Below are positions 52,230 through 62,002 of a DNA stretch of 64,000 nt, one piece after another. The DNA comes from Pseudomonas sp. Gutcm_11s (GTDB lineage Bacteria > Pseudomonadota > Gammaproteobacteria > Pseudomonadales > Pseudomonadaceae), in NCBI RefSeq assembly GCF_028649395.1, contig NZ_JAQSUW010000017.1, positions 298,854-362,853 of the forward strand, in the 5' to 3' direction. Within the stretch, counting starts at the first letter, position 1, and the number at the start of each line of letters is the position of its first letter. The notes beneath the pieces were generated by a model. That model was given only the letters and a program-made list of their open reading frames with translations, was not told where the DNA came from and ran no database searches. The translations under genes were made by a program, and so were the position numbers.

Positions 52230-53155
52230 CAGCCTTGTGGCGCGGTGAAGGGCTCATCCTTGCGGAACACGTAGAACAGGTTCGGCTCGCTGACCATGTA
52301 GATGGTGCCGTCCTCGTCCATGGCCACGCCCTCGGCGCGCGGGATGCGTCGATCGAGGCCGCTCTGGCCACCCATCAGGCTGATGAAGCTGACCGGGTCG
52401 CCCTTTTCGTTCAGCTCCAGCAGCAGGCGCGACTGGGCGGAGAGGACGAGGATGTGGCCGGTGCGCGGGTCGACGCTCAGCGCCGACAGGTTGCGCATGC
52501 CCAGGCCGTAGCTCGGTAGCGGCTGCAGTTCCTGGTCGAGCAGGTGCTGGCCGTCGCTGCCGAGGCTGAACATACGCGGTGTACGCTCCTTGCCGAGCAG
52601 CAGGCGCTGCTGTGCCGGGTCCCAGGCCACGCCCTCGAAGCCCTTGTTGCCGGCGTCGGGGAAGCCCAGGTCGAAGGGTTCGGCGTCGGCCAGGTCGAGC
52701 TCGCGGGTCTGCGGCGTCAGCTCGAAGATCGACAGCTGGCGCTGGCGCTCGTCGGCCACGGCGATCTTGCCGTTCTCCAGTACCGCGACTCCTTCCGGAT
52801 TGCTGAAACCCTTGAGCACGATGCGCCGTAGCACCTGGCCGGTGCGGCTCAGCTCGACCAGCATCGGCAGCTTGCCGGTAACGGTGAACAGGGTGCCGGT
52901 GAGCGGGCTGTAGGCCAGGTCGGAAGTCTCGCCTTCCTCCAGGCCCGGCAATGGCAGGCTCTGGATGCTGGCCTTGTAGCCCGGCAGCCAGATGCTGGCG
53001 GCGCGCTCGGCGCCCGGCAGATTGTGTTCCTTGAACCAGTACAGGACGCGGTCGTCCCAGTGCATGTAGCGCACGATGGCGATCAGGCAGGCCAGCGTGA
53101 CGACCAGCGCCAGGCTCTGGCGGCGGCCACGGGAGAGGGGAAAAGCGAAGGACAT
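52229..53155 (-). CDS. Membrane-anchored SdiA-regulated / CarP-like beta-propeller protein (paralogue 2)
   Basis: The ATG at 53155 gives 308 residues; the open frame 111 bp upstream is not supported. An N-terminal membrane segment (about 13-29) is followed by the propeller, with the same order of motifs as the 43059-43982 protein (AASIWLPGYKASIQSLPLPG; NKGFEGVAWD; RAEGVAMDEDGTIYMVSEPN). Probably periplasmic. The upstream region has a tandem GTGAA repeat resembling a response-regulator site. Confidence 0.82.
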   Translation of the reverse strand: MSFAFPLSRGRRQSLALVVTLACLIAIVRYMHWDDRVLYWFKEHNLPGAERAASIWLPGYKASIQSLPLPGLEEGETSDLAYSPLTGTLFTVTGKLPMLVELSRTGQVLRRIVLKGFSNPEGVAVLENGKIAVADERQRQLSIFELTPQTRELDLADAEPFDLGFPDAGNKGFEGVAWDPAQQRLLLGKERTPRMFSLGSDGQHLLDQELQPLPSYGLGMRNLSALSVDPRTGHILVLSAQSRLLLELNEKGDPVSFISLMGGQSGLDRRIPRAEGVAMDEDGTIYMVSEPNLFYVFRKDEPFTAPQG

Positions 53156-53201
53156 CGATGACTGCTCGGACAAATCGAGTTCGTCAGAGTACTCAGTAGG
53201 G

Positions 53202-53217
53202 GTGAAAGTTCTGTGAA
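53202..53217 (-). promoter_or_regulatory. Tandem TTCAC direct repeat (11-bp period) upstream of the CarP-like gene
   Basis: On the minus strand TTCAC-AGAACT-TTCAC: two half-sites 11 bp apart, the usual spacing for OmpR-family response regulators, about 47-62 bp upstream of the ATG. Confidence 0.4.
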
Positions 53218-53246
53218 GCGCGGCGGGCCAAGGCCCGCCGGGGGAT

Positions 53247-53912
53247 TCAGAGGACGCGGGTGGCAAAGCTCGACAGACCGACCAGCTCGACCTGCAGGCT
53301 TTCGCCGCTGGCCAGCGGGCCGACGCCGGCCGGGGTGCCGGTGGAGATCACGTCGCCCGGCTGCAGGCTGAAATGCGCGGCGATGTGCTGGATCAGCGGG
53401 ATGATCGGGTTGAGCATGGAGCTGGCGTTGCCGTCCTGGCGCACCTGGCCGTCGATGGTCAGGCGGATGCCGATGTCGCACAGGTCTTCCACTGCGTCGG
53501 CGACGACGAACGGTGCGAGCACGAAGGCGCCGTCGAAGCTCTTCGACAGTTCCCAGGGCAGGCCCTTCTCCTTGAGCTTGGCCTGCACGTCGCGCAGGGT
53601 CAGGTCCAGGGCGGGGGCGAAGCCGGAGATGGCGTCGCGCACTTCCTCTTCGCTGGGTTTCTTCGACAGCGGCTTGCCGATCAGCACGGCGATCTCTGCC
53701 TCGAAGTGCACGCCACCGCGATCCTGCGGGATGGCGAAGCCGTCATCCATCGGCACGGTGCAGCTGCCCGGCTTGATGAACAGCAGCGGTTCGGTGGGGA
53801 TCGGGTTGTTCAGCTCGGCGGCGTGTTCGGCGTAGTTGCGGCCGACGCAGACCACCTTGCCCAGCGGGAAGTGGATCGGGGTGCCGTCGATGTACTGGTG
53901 CTGGTAGCTCAT
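53247..53912 (-). CDS. Fumarylacetoacetate-hydrolase-family protein
   Basis: The ATG at 53912 with AGGAG upstream gives 221 residues. Family motifs: KVVCVGRNYAEHAAEL, the metal-binding VHFEAEIAVLIGK, and GDVISTGTPAGVGPL. Members include acylpyruvase (FAHD1-like), oxaloacetate decarboxylase and hydratases; the short single-domain form with GRNYAEHAAE is closest to the acylpyruvase/YcgM group. Substrate unknown. It lies 88 bp downstream of the D2HGDH gene on the same strand. Confidence 0.85.
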   Translation of the reverse strand: MSYQHQYIDGTPIHFPLGKVVCVGRNYAEHAAELNNPIPTEPLLFIKPGSCTVPMDDGFAIPQDRGGVHFEAEIAVLIGKPLSKKPSEEEVRDAISGFAPALDLTLRDVQAKLKEKGLPWELSKSFDGAFVLAPFVVADAVEDLCDIGIRLTIDGQVRQDGNASSMLNPIIPLIQHIAAHFSLQPGDVISTGTPAGVGPLASGESLQVELVGLSSFATRVL

Positions 53913-54000
53913 GCGGGCTCCTGTGAACGGGGAGACGGTGGACAGCCACCGCGGAGCGGCAGGATGGCAGGTGCGCGCGGCACCGGCCATCCGACGGAAG

Positions 54001-55395
54001 TCAAAGCGGGAAGATCTTGCCCGGGTTCATGATGCCGTTCGGGTCGAACACGGCCTTGATCGCCTTCATGTAGCCGATCTCGGCCTCGGAGCGGCTGTAG
54101 TGCAGGTAGTCACGCTTGGTCATGCCCACGCCGTGCTCGGCGCTGATCGAGCCGTTGTACTTCTGTACGGTCTCGAACACCCACTTGTTGACGATGGCGC
54201 ACTTGGCGAAGAAGTCGTCCTTGGACAGGTTCTCCGGCTTGAGGATGTTCAGGTGCAGGTTGCCGTCGCCGATATGGCCGAACCACACCACCTCGAAGTC
54301 CGGGTAGTTGGCCTCGACGATGCGGTCGATATCGTGCAGGAAGGCCGGCACCTGGCCGACGGTGACCGAGATGTCGTTCTTGTACGGGGTCCAGTGGCTG
54401 ATGGTCTCGGAGATGTACTCACGCAGCTTCCACAGGTTCTCCAGCTGCTGCTGGCTCTGGCTCATCACGCCGTCGACCACCCAGCCCTGCTCGACGCAGT
54501 GCTCGAAGGTCTCCAGTGCCTGGTTAGCGACTTCCTCGGTGGTGGCCTCGAATTCCAGCAGGGCGTAGAACGGGCAGTCGGTCTCGAAGGCCGGCGGCAC
54601 GTCGCCACGGGCCATGATCTTGGCCAGGGCCTTGTCCGAGAAGAACTCGAAGGCGGTCAGATCCAGCTTGTTCTGGAAGGCGTGCAGCACCGGCATGATC
54701 GAGTCGAAGTCCGGGGTGCCGAGGACCATCGCGGTGAGGTTCTTCGGCGCGCGTTCCAGGCGCATGGTCGCTTCGACGACGAAGCCCAGGGTGCCCTCGG
54801 CGCCGATGAACAGCTGGCGCATGTCGTAGCCGGTGGCGTTCTTGATCAGGTCGCGGTTCAGCTCCAGTACGTCCCCGGCGCCGGTGACCACCTTCATGCC
54901 GGCCACCCAGTTGCGGGTCATGCCGTAGCGGATCACCTTGATGCCACCGGCGTTGGTACCGATGTTGCCGCCCAGCTGGCTGGAGCCGGAGGAGGCGAAG
55001 TCCACCGGGTAGTACAGGCCCTTGTCTTCGGCGTACTGCTGCAGCTGCTTGGTCACCACGCCCGGCTGGCACACCACGGTGCGGTCGAATTCGTTGAATT
55101 CGACGATCTGGTTCATGTAGTCGAAGGCCACGACCACTTCGCCATTGGCGGCGACGGCGGCGGCGGACAGGCCGGTGCGGCCGCCGGAAGGCACCAGGGC
55201 GACCTTGTGCTGGTTGGCCCAGCGCACGATGGCCTGCACCTGCTCGGTGGTCTTGGGGAAGACGATAGCGGACGGGGCTGGCGCGAAATGCTTGGTCCAA
55301 TCCTTGCCGTAGGCGTTGAGGGAATCGGCGTCGGTCAGCACCTTGCCGGCATCCACCAGGGTCTTCAGCTCATCGATCAGGGCAGGATTGGTCAT
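54001..55395 (-). CDS. FAD-dependent D-2-hydroxyglutarate dehydrogenase
   Basis: The 464-residue flavoprotein has a PCMH FAD-binding domain (about 35-215; VPSGGRTGLSAAAVA) and a FAD-oxidase C-terminal domain with the metal-site residues His374 and His381 (HIGDGNLH), Glu420 and His421 (SAEHGVG). In Pseudomonas, D2HGDH oxidises the D-2-hydroxyglutarate made by SerA, pulling serine synthesis forward (known from P. stutzeri and PAO1 PA0317). Being divergent from serA across 175 bp fits that pairing. Other D-2-hydroxyacid oxidases of this fold are the alternative. Confidence 0.9.
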   Translation of the reverse strand: MTNPALIDELKTLVDAGKVLTDADSLNAYGKDWTKHFAPAPSAIVFPKTTEQVQAIVRWANQHKVALVPSGGRTGLSAAAVAANGEVVVAFDYMNQIVEFNEFDRTVVCQPGVVTKQLQQYAEDKGLYYPVDFASSGSSQLGGNIGTNAGGIKVIRYGMTRNWVAGMKVVTGAGDVLELNRDLIKNATGYDMRQLFIGAEGTLGFVVEATMRLERAPKNLTAMVLGTPDFDSIMPVLHAFQNKLDLTAFEFFSDKALAKIMARGDVPPAFETDCPFYALLEFEATTEEVANQALETFEHCVEQGWVVDGVMSQSQQQLENLWKLREYISETISHWTPYKNDISVTVGQVPAFLHDIDRIVEANYPDFEVVWFGHIGDGNLHLNILKPENLSKDDFFAKCAIVNKWVFETVQKYNGSISAEHGVGMTKRDYLHYSRSEAEIGYMKAIKAVFDPNGIMNPGKIFPL

Positions 55396-55462
55396 CTGGG
55401 AACTCTCGAACTATTCATGGTCACCCTGAGAACGCTTCATCGCCCAGGGGTGGCAGTTTCGC

Positions 55463-55490
55463 GGGGCGCGTATGTTAGCATACGCACCCC
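55463..55490. promoter_or_regulatory. Palindrome in the D2HGDH-serA divergent promoter
   Basis: GCGTATG-TTAG-CATACGC flanked by GGGG/CCCC with one mismatch: an 11-bp total match in each arm, 81 bp before the serA ATG. Possible shared operator or serA leader hairpin. Confidence 0.5.
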
Positions 55491-55570
55491 GCCAATCGTG
55501 CCTCACCGCCGATCCGCGGGCCGGCCAAGGCCGCTTTCCTGACACTTTTTGTGGGACCACAGGTACTCCG

Positions 55571-56800
55571 ATGAGCAAGACCTCTCTCGACAAGAGCAAG
55601 ATCAAGTTCCTTCTGCTGGAAGGCGTGCACCAGAACGCCGTCGACACGCTGAAGGCCGCTGGCTACACCAACATCGAGTACCTCAAGGGCGCGCTGTCCG
55701 ACGAGGAGCTGAAGACCAAGATCGCTGACGCGCACTTCATCGGCATCCGCTCGCGTACCCAACTGACCGAGGAAGTCTTCGACTGCGCCAAGAAGTTGGT
55801 CGCCGTCGGCTGCTTCTGCATCGGCACCAACCAGGTCGACCTGGGCGCTGCCCGTGAGCGCGGCATCGCCGTGTTCAACGCCCCGTATTCCAACACCCGC
55901 TCGGTTGCCGAACTGGTGCTGGCCCAGGCCATCCTGCTGCTGCGCGGCATTCCGGAGAAGAACGCCTCCTGCCACCGTGGTGGCTGGATCAAGTCGGCGG
56001 CCAACTCCTTCGAGATCCGCGGCAAGAAGCTCGGTATCGTCGGTTACGGCTCCATCGGCACTCAGCTCTCGGTCCTGGCCGAAGCCTTGGGCATGCAGGT
56101 GTTCTTCTACGACACCGTGACCAAGCTGCCGCTGGGCAACGCCACCCAGGTGGCCAAGCTGCACGACCTGCTGGGCATGGCCGACATCGTTTCCCTGCAC
56201 GTGCCTGAGCTGCCGTCCACCCAGTGGATGATCGGCGAGAAGGAAATCCGCGCCATGAAGAAGGGCGGCATCCTGATCAACGCCGCCCGTGGCACCGTGG
56301 TCGAGCTGGAGCACCTGGCCGCCGCGATCAAGGACGAGCACCTGATCGGCGCTGCCATCGACGTGTTCCCGGTCGAGCCGAAGTCCAACGACGAAGAGTT
56401 CGAGAGCCCGCTGCGTGGCCTGGATCGCGTGATCCTGACCCCGCACATCGGTGGTTCCACCGCCGAAGCTCAGGCCAACATCGGCCTGGAAGTGGCCGAG
56501 AAACTGGTCAAGTACAGCGACAACGGTACCTCGGTGTCCTCCGTGAACTTCCCGGAAGTCGCCCTGCCGGCGCACCCGGGCAAGCACCGTCTGCTGCACA
56601 TCCACGAGAACGTGCCGGGCGTGATGAGCGAGATCAACAAGGTGTTCGCCGACAACGGCATCAACATCTCCGGCCAATTCCTGCAGACCAACGACAAGGT
56701 CGGCTACGTGGTGATCGACGTCGACGCCGAGTACTCCGATCTGGCCCTGGAAAAACTGCAGCACGTTACCGGCACCATCCGCAGCCGCGTCCTCTTCTAA
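55571..56800 (+). CDS. serA: D-3-phosphoglycerate dehydrogenase SerA
   Basis: The ATG at 55571 gives 409 residues. NAD fold with GIVGYGSIGTQ (about 155-165), catalytic Arg240 (NAARGT), Glu269 (PVEP) and His292 (TPHIGGST), and a C-terminal ACT domain (about 338-409) that binds serine. First step of serine synthesis; the same active site can reduce 2-oxoglutarate to D-2-hydroxyglutarate, which explains the adjacent D2HGDH gene. Confidence 0.97.
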   Translation: MSKTSLDKSKIKFLLLEGVHQNAVDTLKAAGYTNIEYLKGALSDEELKTKIADAHFIGIRSRTQLTEEVFDCAKKLVAVGCFCIGTNQVDLGAARERGIAVFNAPYSNTRSVAELVLAQAILLLRGIPEKNASCHRGGWIKSAANSFEIRGKKLGIVGYGSIGTQLSVLAEALGMQVFFYDTVTKLPLGNATQVAKLHDLLGMADIVSLHVPELPSTQWMIGEKEIRAMKKGGILINAARGTVVELEHLAAAIKDEHLIGAAIDVFPVEPKSNDEEFESPLRGLDRVILTPHIGGSTAEAQANIGLEVAEKLVKYSDNGTSVSSVNFPEVALPAHPGKHRLLHIHENVPGVMSEINKVFADNGINISGQFLQTNDKVGYVVIDVDAEYSDLALEKLQHVTGTIRSRVLF

Positions 56801-56818
56801 GAGCGCCGCGCTGCAACG

Positions 56819-56846
56819 AAAAAGGGAGGCCTAGGCCTCCCTTTTT
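56819..56846. terminator. Bidirectional terminator between serA and ppx
   Basis: A perfect 28-nt palindrome: A5 GGGAGGCC TA GGCCTCCC T5, centred on CCTAGG, between convergent genes. Confidence 0.92.
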
Positions 56847-56862
56847 CATGTCCGCGATTGGC

Positions 56863-58362
56863 TCAGCGCACGGTCAGCACGAAGTTGATGCGGGTCAGCC
56901 ATTCGGCTTCCTGCTCGAAATCGGCCTGGGTCAGCGGGTTGGCTTCCAGCCAGCCTTCTGGGAAGGTCATGTCCAGGCGCTGCGGGCCGGCCTGCAGCTG
57001 CACCTTGGGCATTTCCTGGGTGCCGCGGATGTGGTGGAAGAGGATGGCGAAGCGCAGCAGCACGCACAGGCGCAACAGCTGCACGCCGTCCTCGCCGAAC
57101 TCGGCGAAGCGTTCCTTGGGGATGTTGCGGCGGTGGCCGCGTACCAGCAGGGCCAGCATCAGCTGGTCGCGACGGGAGAAGCCGGCCAGGTCGGAGTGCT
57201 CGATCAGGTAGGCGCCATGCTTGTGGTACTGGTAGTGGGCGATGTCCAGGCCGATCTCGTGGACCCGTGCGCCCCACTGCAGCAGGTCGCGGTGCCAGTC
57301 TTCGTCCAGCTGCCAGGCGCTGGCGACTTTCTCCAGCGCCGCCAGGGCCTTGGCCTCGACGCGCGCGGCCTGCTGCAGGTCGACGTGGTAGCGCTCCATC
57401 AGCGAACCCAGGGTGCGCTCGCGCACGTCCTCGTGGTGATGGCGACCGAGCAGGTCATACAGCACGCCTTCGCGCAGAGCGCCCTCGGAATGGTCCATGC
57501 GCTGCAGGTCGAGGGCGTCGAAGATGGCTTCGGCGATGGCCAGGCCGGCGGGGAAGATCTGCCGGCGGTCGGGCTTGATGCCGTCGATGTCCAGCTTGTC
57601 CGCCTCGCCCAGCTTGAACACCTTGCGCTTGAGCCAGGCCAGGCCTTCGGGATTGATCTCGCCATTGCCCAGGCCGCCGGCCTTGATCGCCAGGCCCACG
57701 GCTCGGATGGTGCCGGAGGCGCCTACCGACTCCTGCCAGCCCAGACGGTGCAGGCCCTGCTCGATGCTCATCAGCTCCAGGCGCGCGGCGGTGTAAGCCT
57801 GGGCATAGCGCGCCGGGGTGATCTTGCCGTCCTTGAAGTAGCGCTGGGTGTAGCTGACGCAGCCCATCTGCAGGCTCTCGCGCAGCAGCGGCTCGAAGCG
57901 CTGGCCAACGATGAATTCGGTGCTGCCGCCGCCGATGTCCACTACCAGGCGTTTGCCGGGGGTGTCGGCGATGGTGTGGGAGACGCCGAGGTAGATCAGG
58001 CGGGCCTCTTCACGGCCGGAGATGACTTCTACCTGGTGGCCGAGCATTTCGTCGGCGCGGCGGATGAACTCGGCGCGGTTGCGCGCCTCGCGCAGGGCGT
58101 TGGTGCCGACGATGCGTACGGCGCCGTGAGGCAGGCCCTGGATCAGCTGGCCGAAGCGGCGCAGACAGTCCAGGCCGCGCTGCATGGCTTCCTCGCTGAG
58201 CTGGCGCTCGTCATCCAGGCCGGCAGCCAGCTGCACCTTCTCACCGAGCCGCTCGAGGATGCGGATCTCGCCGTGGTCGGCCTTGGCCAGCACCATGTGG
58301 AAGCTGTTGGAGCCCAGGTCGATGGCGGCGATCAGAGGAAACTGTTTGGCGGTATTGGGCAT
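56863..58362 (-). CDS. ppx: Exopolyphosphatase Ppx
   Basis: The ATG at 58362 gives 499 residues. The ASKHA-fold phosphatase domain begins AAIDLGSNSFHMVLAKAD and has VVDIGGGSTEFIVG; a C-terminal HD-like domain (about 310-470) holds VHEIGLDIAHYQYHKHGAY. It removes terminal phosphates from polyphosphate and is related to GppA. Divergent from trxA, as in P. aeruginosa. Confidence 0.94.
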   Translation of the reverse strand: MPNTAKQFPLIAAIDLGSNSFHMVLAKADHGEIRILERLGEKVQLAAGLDDERQLSEEAMQRGLDCLRRFGQLIQGLPHGAVRIVGTNALREARNRAEFIRRADEMLGHQVEVISGREEARLIYLGVSHTIADTPGKRLVVDIGGGSTEFIVGQRFEPLLRESLQMGCVSYTQRYFKDGKITPARYAQAYTAARLELMSIEQGLHRLGWQESVGASGTIRAVGLAIKAGGLGNGEINPEGLAWLKRKVFKLGEADKLDIDGIKPDRRQIFPAGLAIAEAIFDALDLQRMDHSEGALREGVLYDLLGRHHHEDVRERTLGSLMERYHVDLQQAARVEAKALAALEKVASAWQLDEDWHRDLLQWGARVHEIGLDIAHYQYHKHGAYLIEHSDLAGFSRRDQLMLALLVRGHRRNIPKERFAEFGEDGVQLLRLCVLLRFAILFHHIRGTQEMPKVQLQAGPQRLDMTFPEGWLEANPLTQADFEQEAEWLTRINFVLTVR

Positions 58363-58509
58363 GAAGGATTGTCCCTTGGCAAAACCTTGGTGCCCGACCT
58401 GATCGAGCGGGCACCGCATGACTGCATGTTAACCGCCCATGGCCGGGTTGCCGTAGTCTTTCATCAGCAGTATGAAATCCATTGATAGTCAAGCTCAATG
58501 GACAGCGGC

Positions 58510-58538
58510 TTTCGGCAGGGGCGGATGCGGGCTATCAT
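58510..58538 (+). promoter_or_regulatory. Candidate sigma-70 promoter of trxA
   Basis: TTTCGG (58510-58515) and TATCAT (58533-58538) are 17 bp apart, 38 bp upstream of the trxA ATG. The -35 is weak. Confidence 0.35.
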
Positions 58539-58576
58539 GGCGCCACTTTTTCTGCTTCCGATCACGGAGACTGTAC

Positions 58577-58903
58577 ATGAGCGAATTCATCACCAACGTC
58601 AGCGACACCAGCTTCGAAGACGACGTGATCAAGGCCGAAGGTCCTGTTCTGGTCGACTACTGGGCCGAATGGTGCGGCCCGTGCAAGATGATCGCCCCGG
58701 TCCTGGACGAGATCGCCCAGACCTACGCCGGCAAGCTGAAGGTCTGCAAGCTGAACATCGACGAAAACCAGGAAACCCCGCCGAAGTACGGCGTGCGTGG
58801 CATCCCGACCCTGATGCTGTTCAAGAACGGCAACGTCGAGGCCACCAAGGTCGGCGCCCTGTCCAAGTCGCAGCTGGCCGCCTTCCTCGACGCCAATATC
58901 TGA
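58577..58903 (+). CDS. trxA: Thioredoxin TrxA
   Basis: The 108-residue thioredoxin has the redox site WCGPC (32-36) and cis-Pro77 (RGIPTLML). GGAG precedes the ATG. It reduces cytoplasmic disulfides together with thioredoxin reductase. Ends at its own strong terminator before the rho leader. Confidence 0.98.
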   Translation: MSEFITNVSDTSFEDDVIKAEGPVLVDYWAEWCGPCKMIAPVLDEIAQTYAGKLKVCKLNIDENQETPPKYGVRGIPTLMLFKNGNVEATKVGALSKSQLAAFLDANI

Positions 58904-58924
58904 GGTCCCGGCCCCGGATAGCGC

Positions 58925-58952
58925 AAAAGCCCCGCAGCTCGCGGGGCTTTTT
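58925..58952 (+). terminator. Intrinsic terminator after trxA
   Basis: AAAAGCCCCGC - AGCTC - GCGGGGCTTTTT: an 11-bp stem with a U-run, separating trxA from rho transcription. Confidence 0.92.
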
Positions 58953-58966
58953 CTTTGGGCGCAGGC

Positions 58967-58995
58967 TGGACGCGGCGCCAAACCCGGTGTTAAAT
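58967..58995 (+). promoter_or_regulatory. Candidate promoter of rho
   Basis: TGGACG (58967-58972), a 17-bp spacer and TTAAAT (58990-58995) give a plausible sigma-70 promoter with a leader of about 145 nt. Confidence 0.4.
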
Positions 58996-59110
58996 TCGGG
59001 CCTGCAGCGGGTTCTTCGCTGCCCTCCAAGCCGTCGCCGACGCACTCCTCCCGATAATATCGAGCGATCCAGTCGCCTTCTCCGCGGCGCGGCCAGCAAA
59101 GCCCCCAGGG

Positions 59111-59148
59111 CTTTCCTTCCCTCTCTCTATATACCTACGTTCATTCCT
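59111..59148 (+). promoter_or_regulatory. Pyrimidine-rich translation start region of rho, no Shine-Dalgarno
   Basis: The 38 bases before the rho ATG are mostly C and T (CTTTCCTTCCCTCTCTCT then ATATACCTACGTTCATTCCT), with no purine-rich ribosome site. Such C/U-rich RNA is what Rho and ribosomal protein S1 bind, so it may be the site of Rho autocontrol. Confidence 0.45.
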
Positions 59149-60408
<1,260 letters not shown>

Positions 60409-60425
60409 GCACGAGTCGTTACACG

Positions 60426-60455
60426 CGAGGCCGGGGAAACCCGGCCTCGTTGTTT
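60426..60455 (+). terminator. Terminator after rho
   Basis: CGAGGCCGGG - GAAA - CCCGGCCTCG followed by TTGTTT: a 10-bp stem with a GNRA tetraloop. Confidence 0.85.
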
Positions 60456-60509
60456 CGGAATACCCGAGTCTGGCGCTAAACTTTGCGCCCCGACCTGTGA
60501 GGCCCAAGC

Positions 60510-61976
60510 ATGCAGTACCGCGACCTGCGCGACTTCATCCGCGAGCTGGAAAGCCGCGGCGAGCTCAAGCGCATCCAGACCCCGGTCTCTCCCGTGCTGG
60601 AAATGACCGAAATCTGCGACCGCACCCTGCGCAAGGGCGGCCCGGCGCTGCTGTTCGAGAAACCCACCGGCTTCGACGTGCCGGTGCTCGGCAACCTGTT
60701 CGGCACGCCCGAGCGCGTGGCGCTGGGCATGGGCGCCGAGGATGTCGGCGAGCTGCGCGAGATCGGCAAGCTGCTGGCCTTCCTCAAGGAGCCCGAGCCG
60801 CCCAAGGGTCTGAAGGACGCCTGGAGCAAGCTGCCGATCTACAAGAAGGTCATCAGCATGGCGCCCAAGGTCCTCAAGGACGCGCCGTGCCACGAGGTGA
60901 TCGAAGAAGGCGACGCGGTCGACCTGGGGAAGCTGCCGGTGCAGACCTGCTGGCCGGGCGACGTGGCGCCGCTGATCACCTGGGGCCTGACCATCACCAA
61001 GGGTCCCAACAAGGAACGACAGAACCTCGGCATCTATCGCCAGCAGGTGATCGGCCGCAACAAGGTGATCATGCGCTGGCTCAGCCACCGCGGCGGCGCG
61101 CTGGACTACCGCGAGTGGTGCCAGAAGTACCCGGATCGTCCCTATCCAGTGGCCGTTGCCCTGGGCGCCGACCCGGCGACCATCCTCGGCGCCGTCACCC
61201 CGGTGCCGGATACCCTCTCCGAGTACGCCTTCGCCGGCCTGCTGCGTGGCCATCGTACCGAGCTGGTCAAGGCCATCGGCTCCGACCTGCAGGTGCCAGC
61301 CAGCGCCGAGATCGTCCTCGAGGGCCACATCTATCCGGGCGAAACCGCACCGGAAGGCCCCTATGGCGACCACACCGGCTACTACAACGAGGTCGACACC
61401 TTCCCGGTGTTCACCGTCGAGCGCATCACCCGCCGGCAGAAACCGATCTACCACAGCACCTACACCGGCCGCCCGCCGGATGAGCCGGCGATCCTCGGTG
61501 TGGCGCTGAACGAGGTGTTCGTGCCGATCCTGCAGAAGCAGTTCCCGGAGATCACCGACTTCTACCTGCCGCCGGAAGGCTGCTCCTACCGCATGGCGGT
61601 GGTGACCATGAAGAAGCAGTACCCCGGCCACGCCAAGCGCGTGATGCTCGGCGTCTGGTCCTTCCTGCGCCAGTTCATGTACACCAAGTTCGTCATCGTC
61701 ACCGACGACGACGTCAATGCCCGCGACTGGAACGACGTGATTTGGGCCATCACCACGCGCATGGACCCCAAGCGCGACACGGTGATGATCGACAACACGC
61801 CGATCGACTATCTCGACTTCGCCTCGCCGGTCTCCGGCCTCGGCTCGAAGATGGGCCTCGACGCCACCCACAAGTGGCCAGGCGAGACCACGCGCGAGTG
61901 GGGTCGGGTGATCGAGAAGGATCCGGCCGTGGTGGCGCGGGTCGATGAACTATGGAAAGAGCTGGGCATCGACTGA
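60510..61976 (+). CDS. ubiD: 4-hydroxy-3-polyprenylbenzoate decarboxylase UbiD
   Basis: The 488-residue UbiD-family decarboxylase starts MQYRDLRDFIRELESRGELK and ends WKELGID; GAGG lies upstream. It uses prenylated FMN (made by UbiX) to decarboxylate the ubiquinone precursor. Conserved regions include LGIYRQQVIGRNKVIMRW (substrate/prFMN site) and HIYPGETAPEGPYGDHTGYY with the acidic catalytic residues. The TGA overlaps an ATG of the next frame (TGATG). Confidence 0.96.
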   Translation: MQYRDLRDFIRELESRGELKRIQTPVSPVLEMTEICDRTLRKGGPALLFEKPTGFDVPVLGNLFGTPERVALGMGAEDVGELREIGKLLAFLKEPEPPKGLKDAWSKLPIYKKVISMAPKVLKDAPCHEVIEEGDAVDLGKLPVQTCWPGDVAPLITWGLTITKGPNKERQNLGIYRQQVIGRNKVIMRWLSHRGGALDYREWCQKYPDRPYPVAVALGADPATILGAVTPVPDTLSEYAFAGLLRGHRTELVKAIGSDLQVPASAEIVLEGHIYPGETAPEGPYGDHTGYYNEVDTFPVFTVERITRRQKPIYHSTYTGRPPDEPAILGVALNEVFVPILQKQFPEITDFYLPPEGCSYRMAVVTMKKQYPGHAKRVMLGVWSFLRQFMYTKFVIVTDDDVNARDWNDVIWAITTRMDPKRDTVMIDNTPIDYLDFASPVSGLGSKMGLDATHKWPGETTREWGRVIEKDPAVVARVDELWKELGID

Positions 61977-62002
61977 TGGAGGCGTCACCTGCGGATCAGG
62001 TC

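Noticed and set aside
56224..58485. 753-codon plus-strand open frame spanning the end of serA, the terminator and ppx
   Set aside because: It runs through a strong terminator and antisense to ppx; composition is typical of a GC-rich antisense frame.
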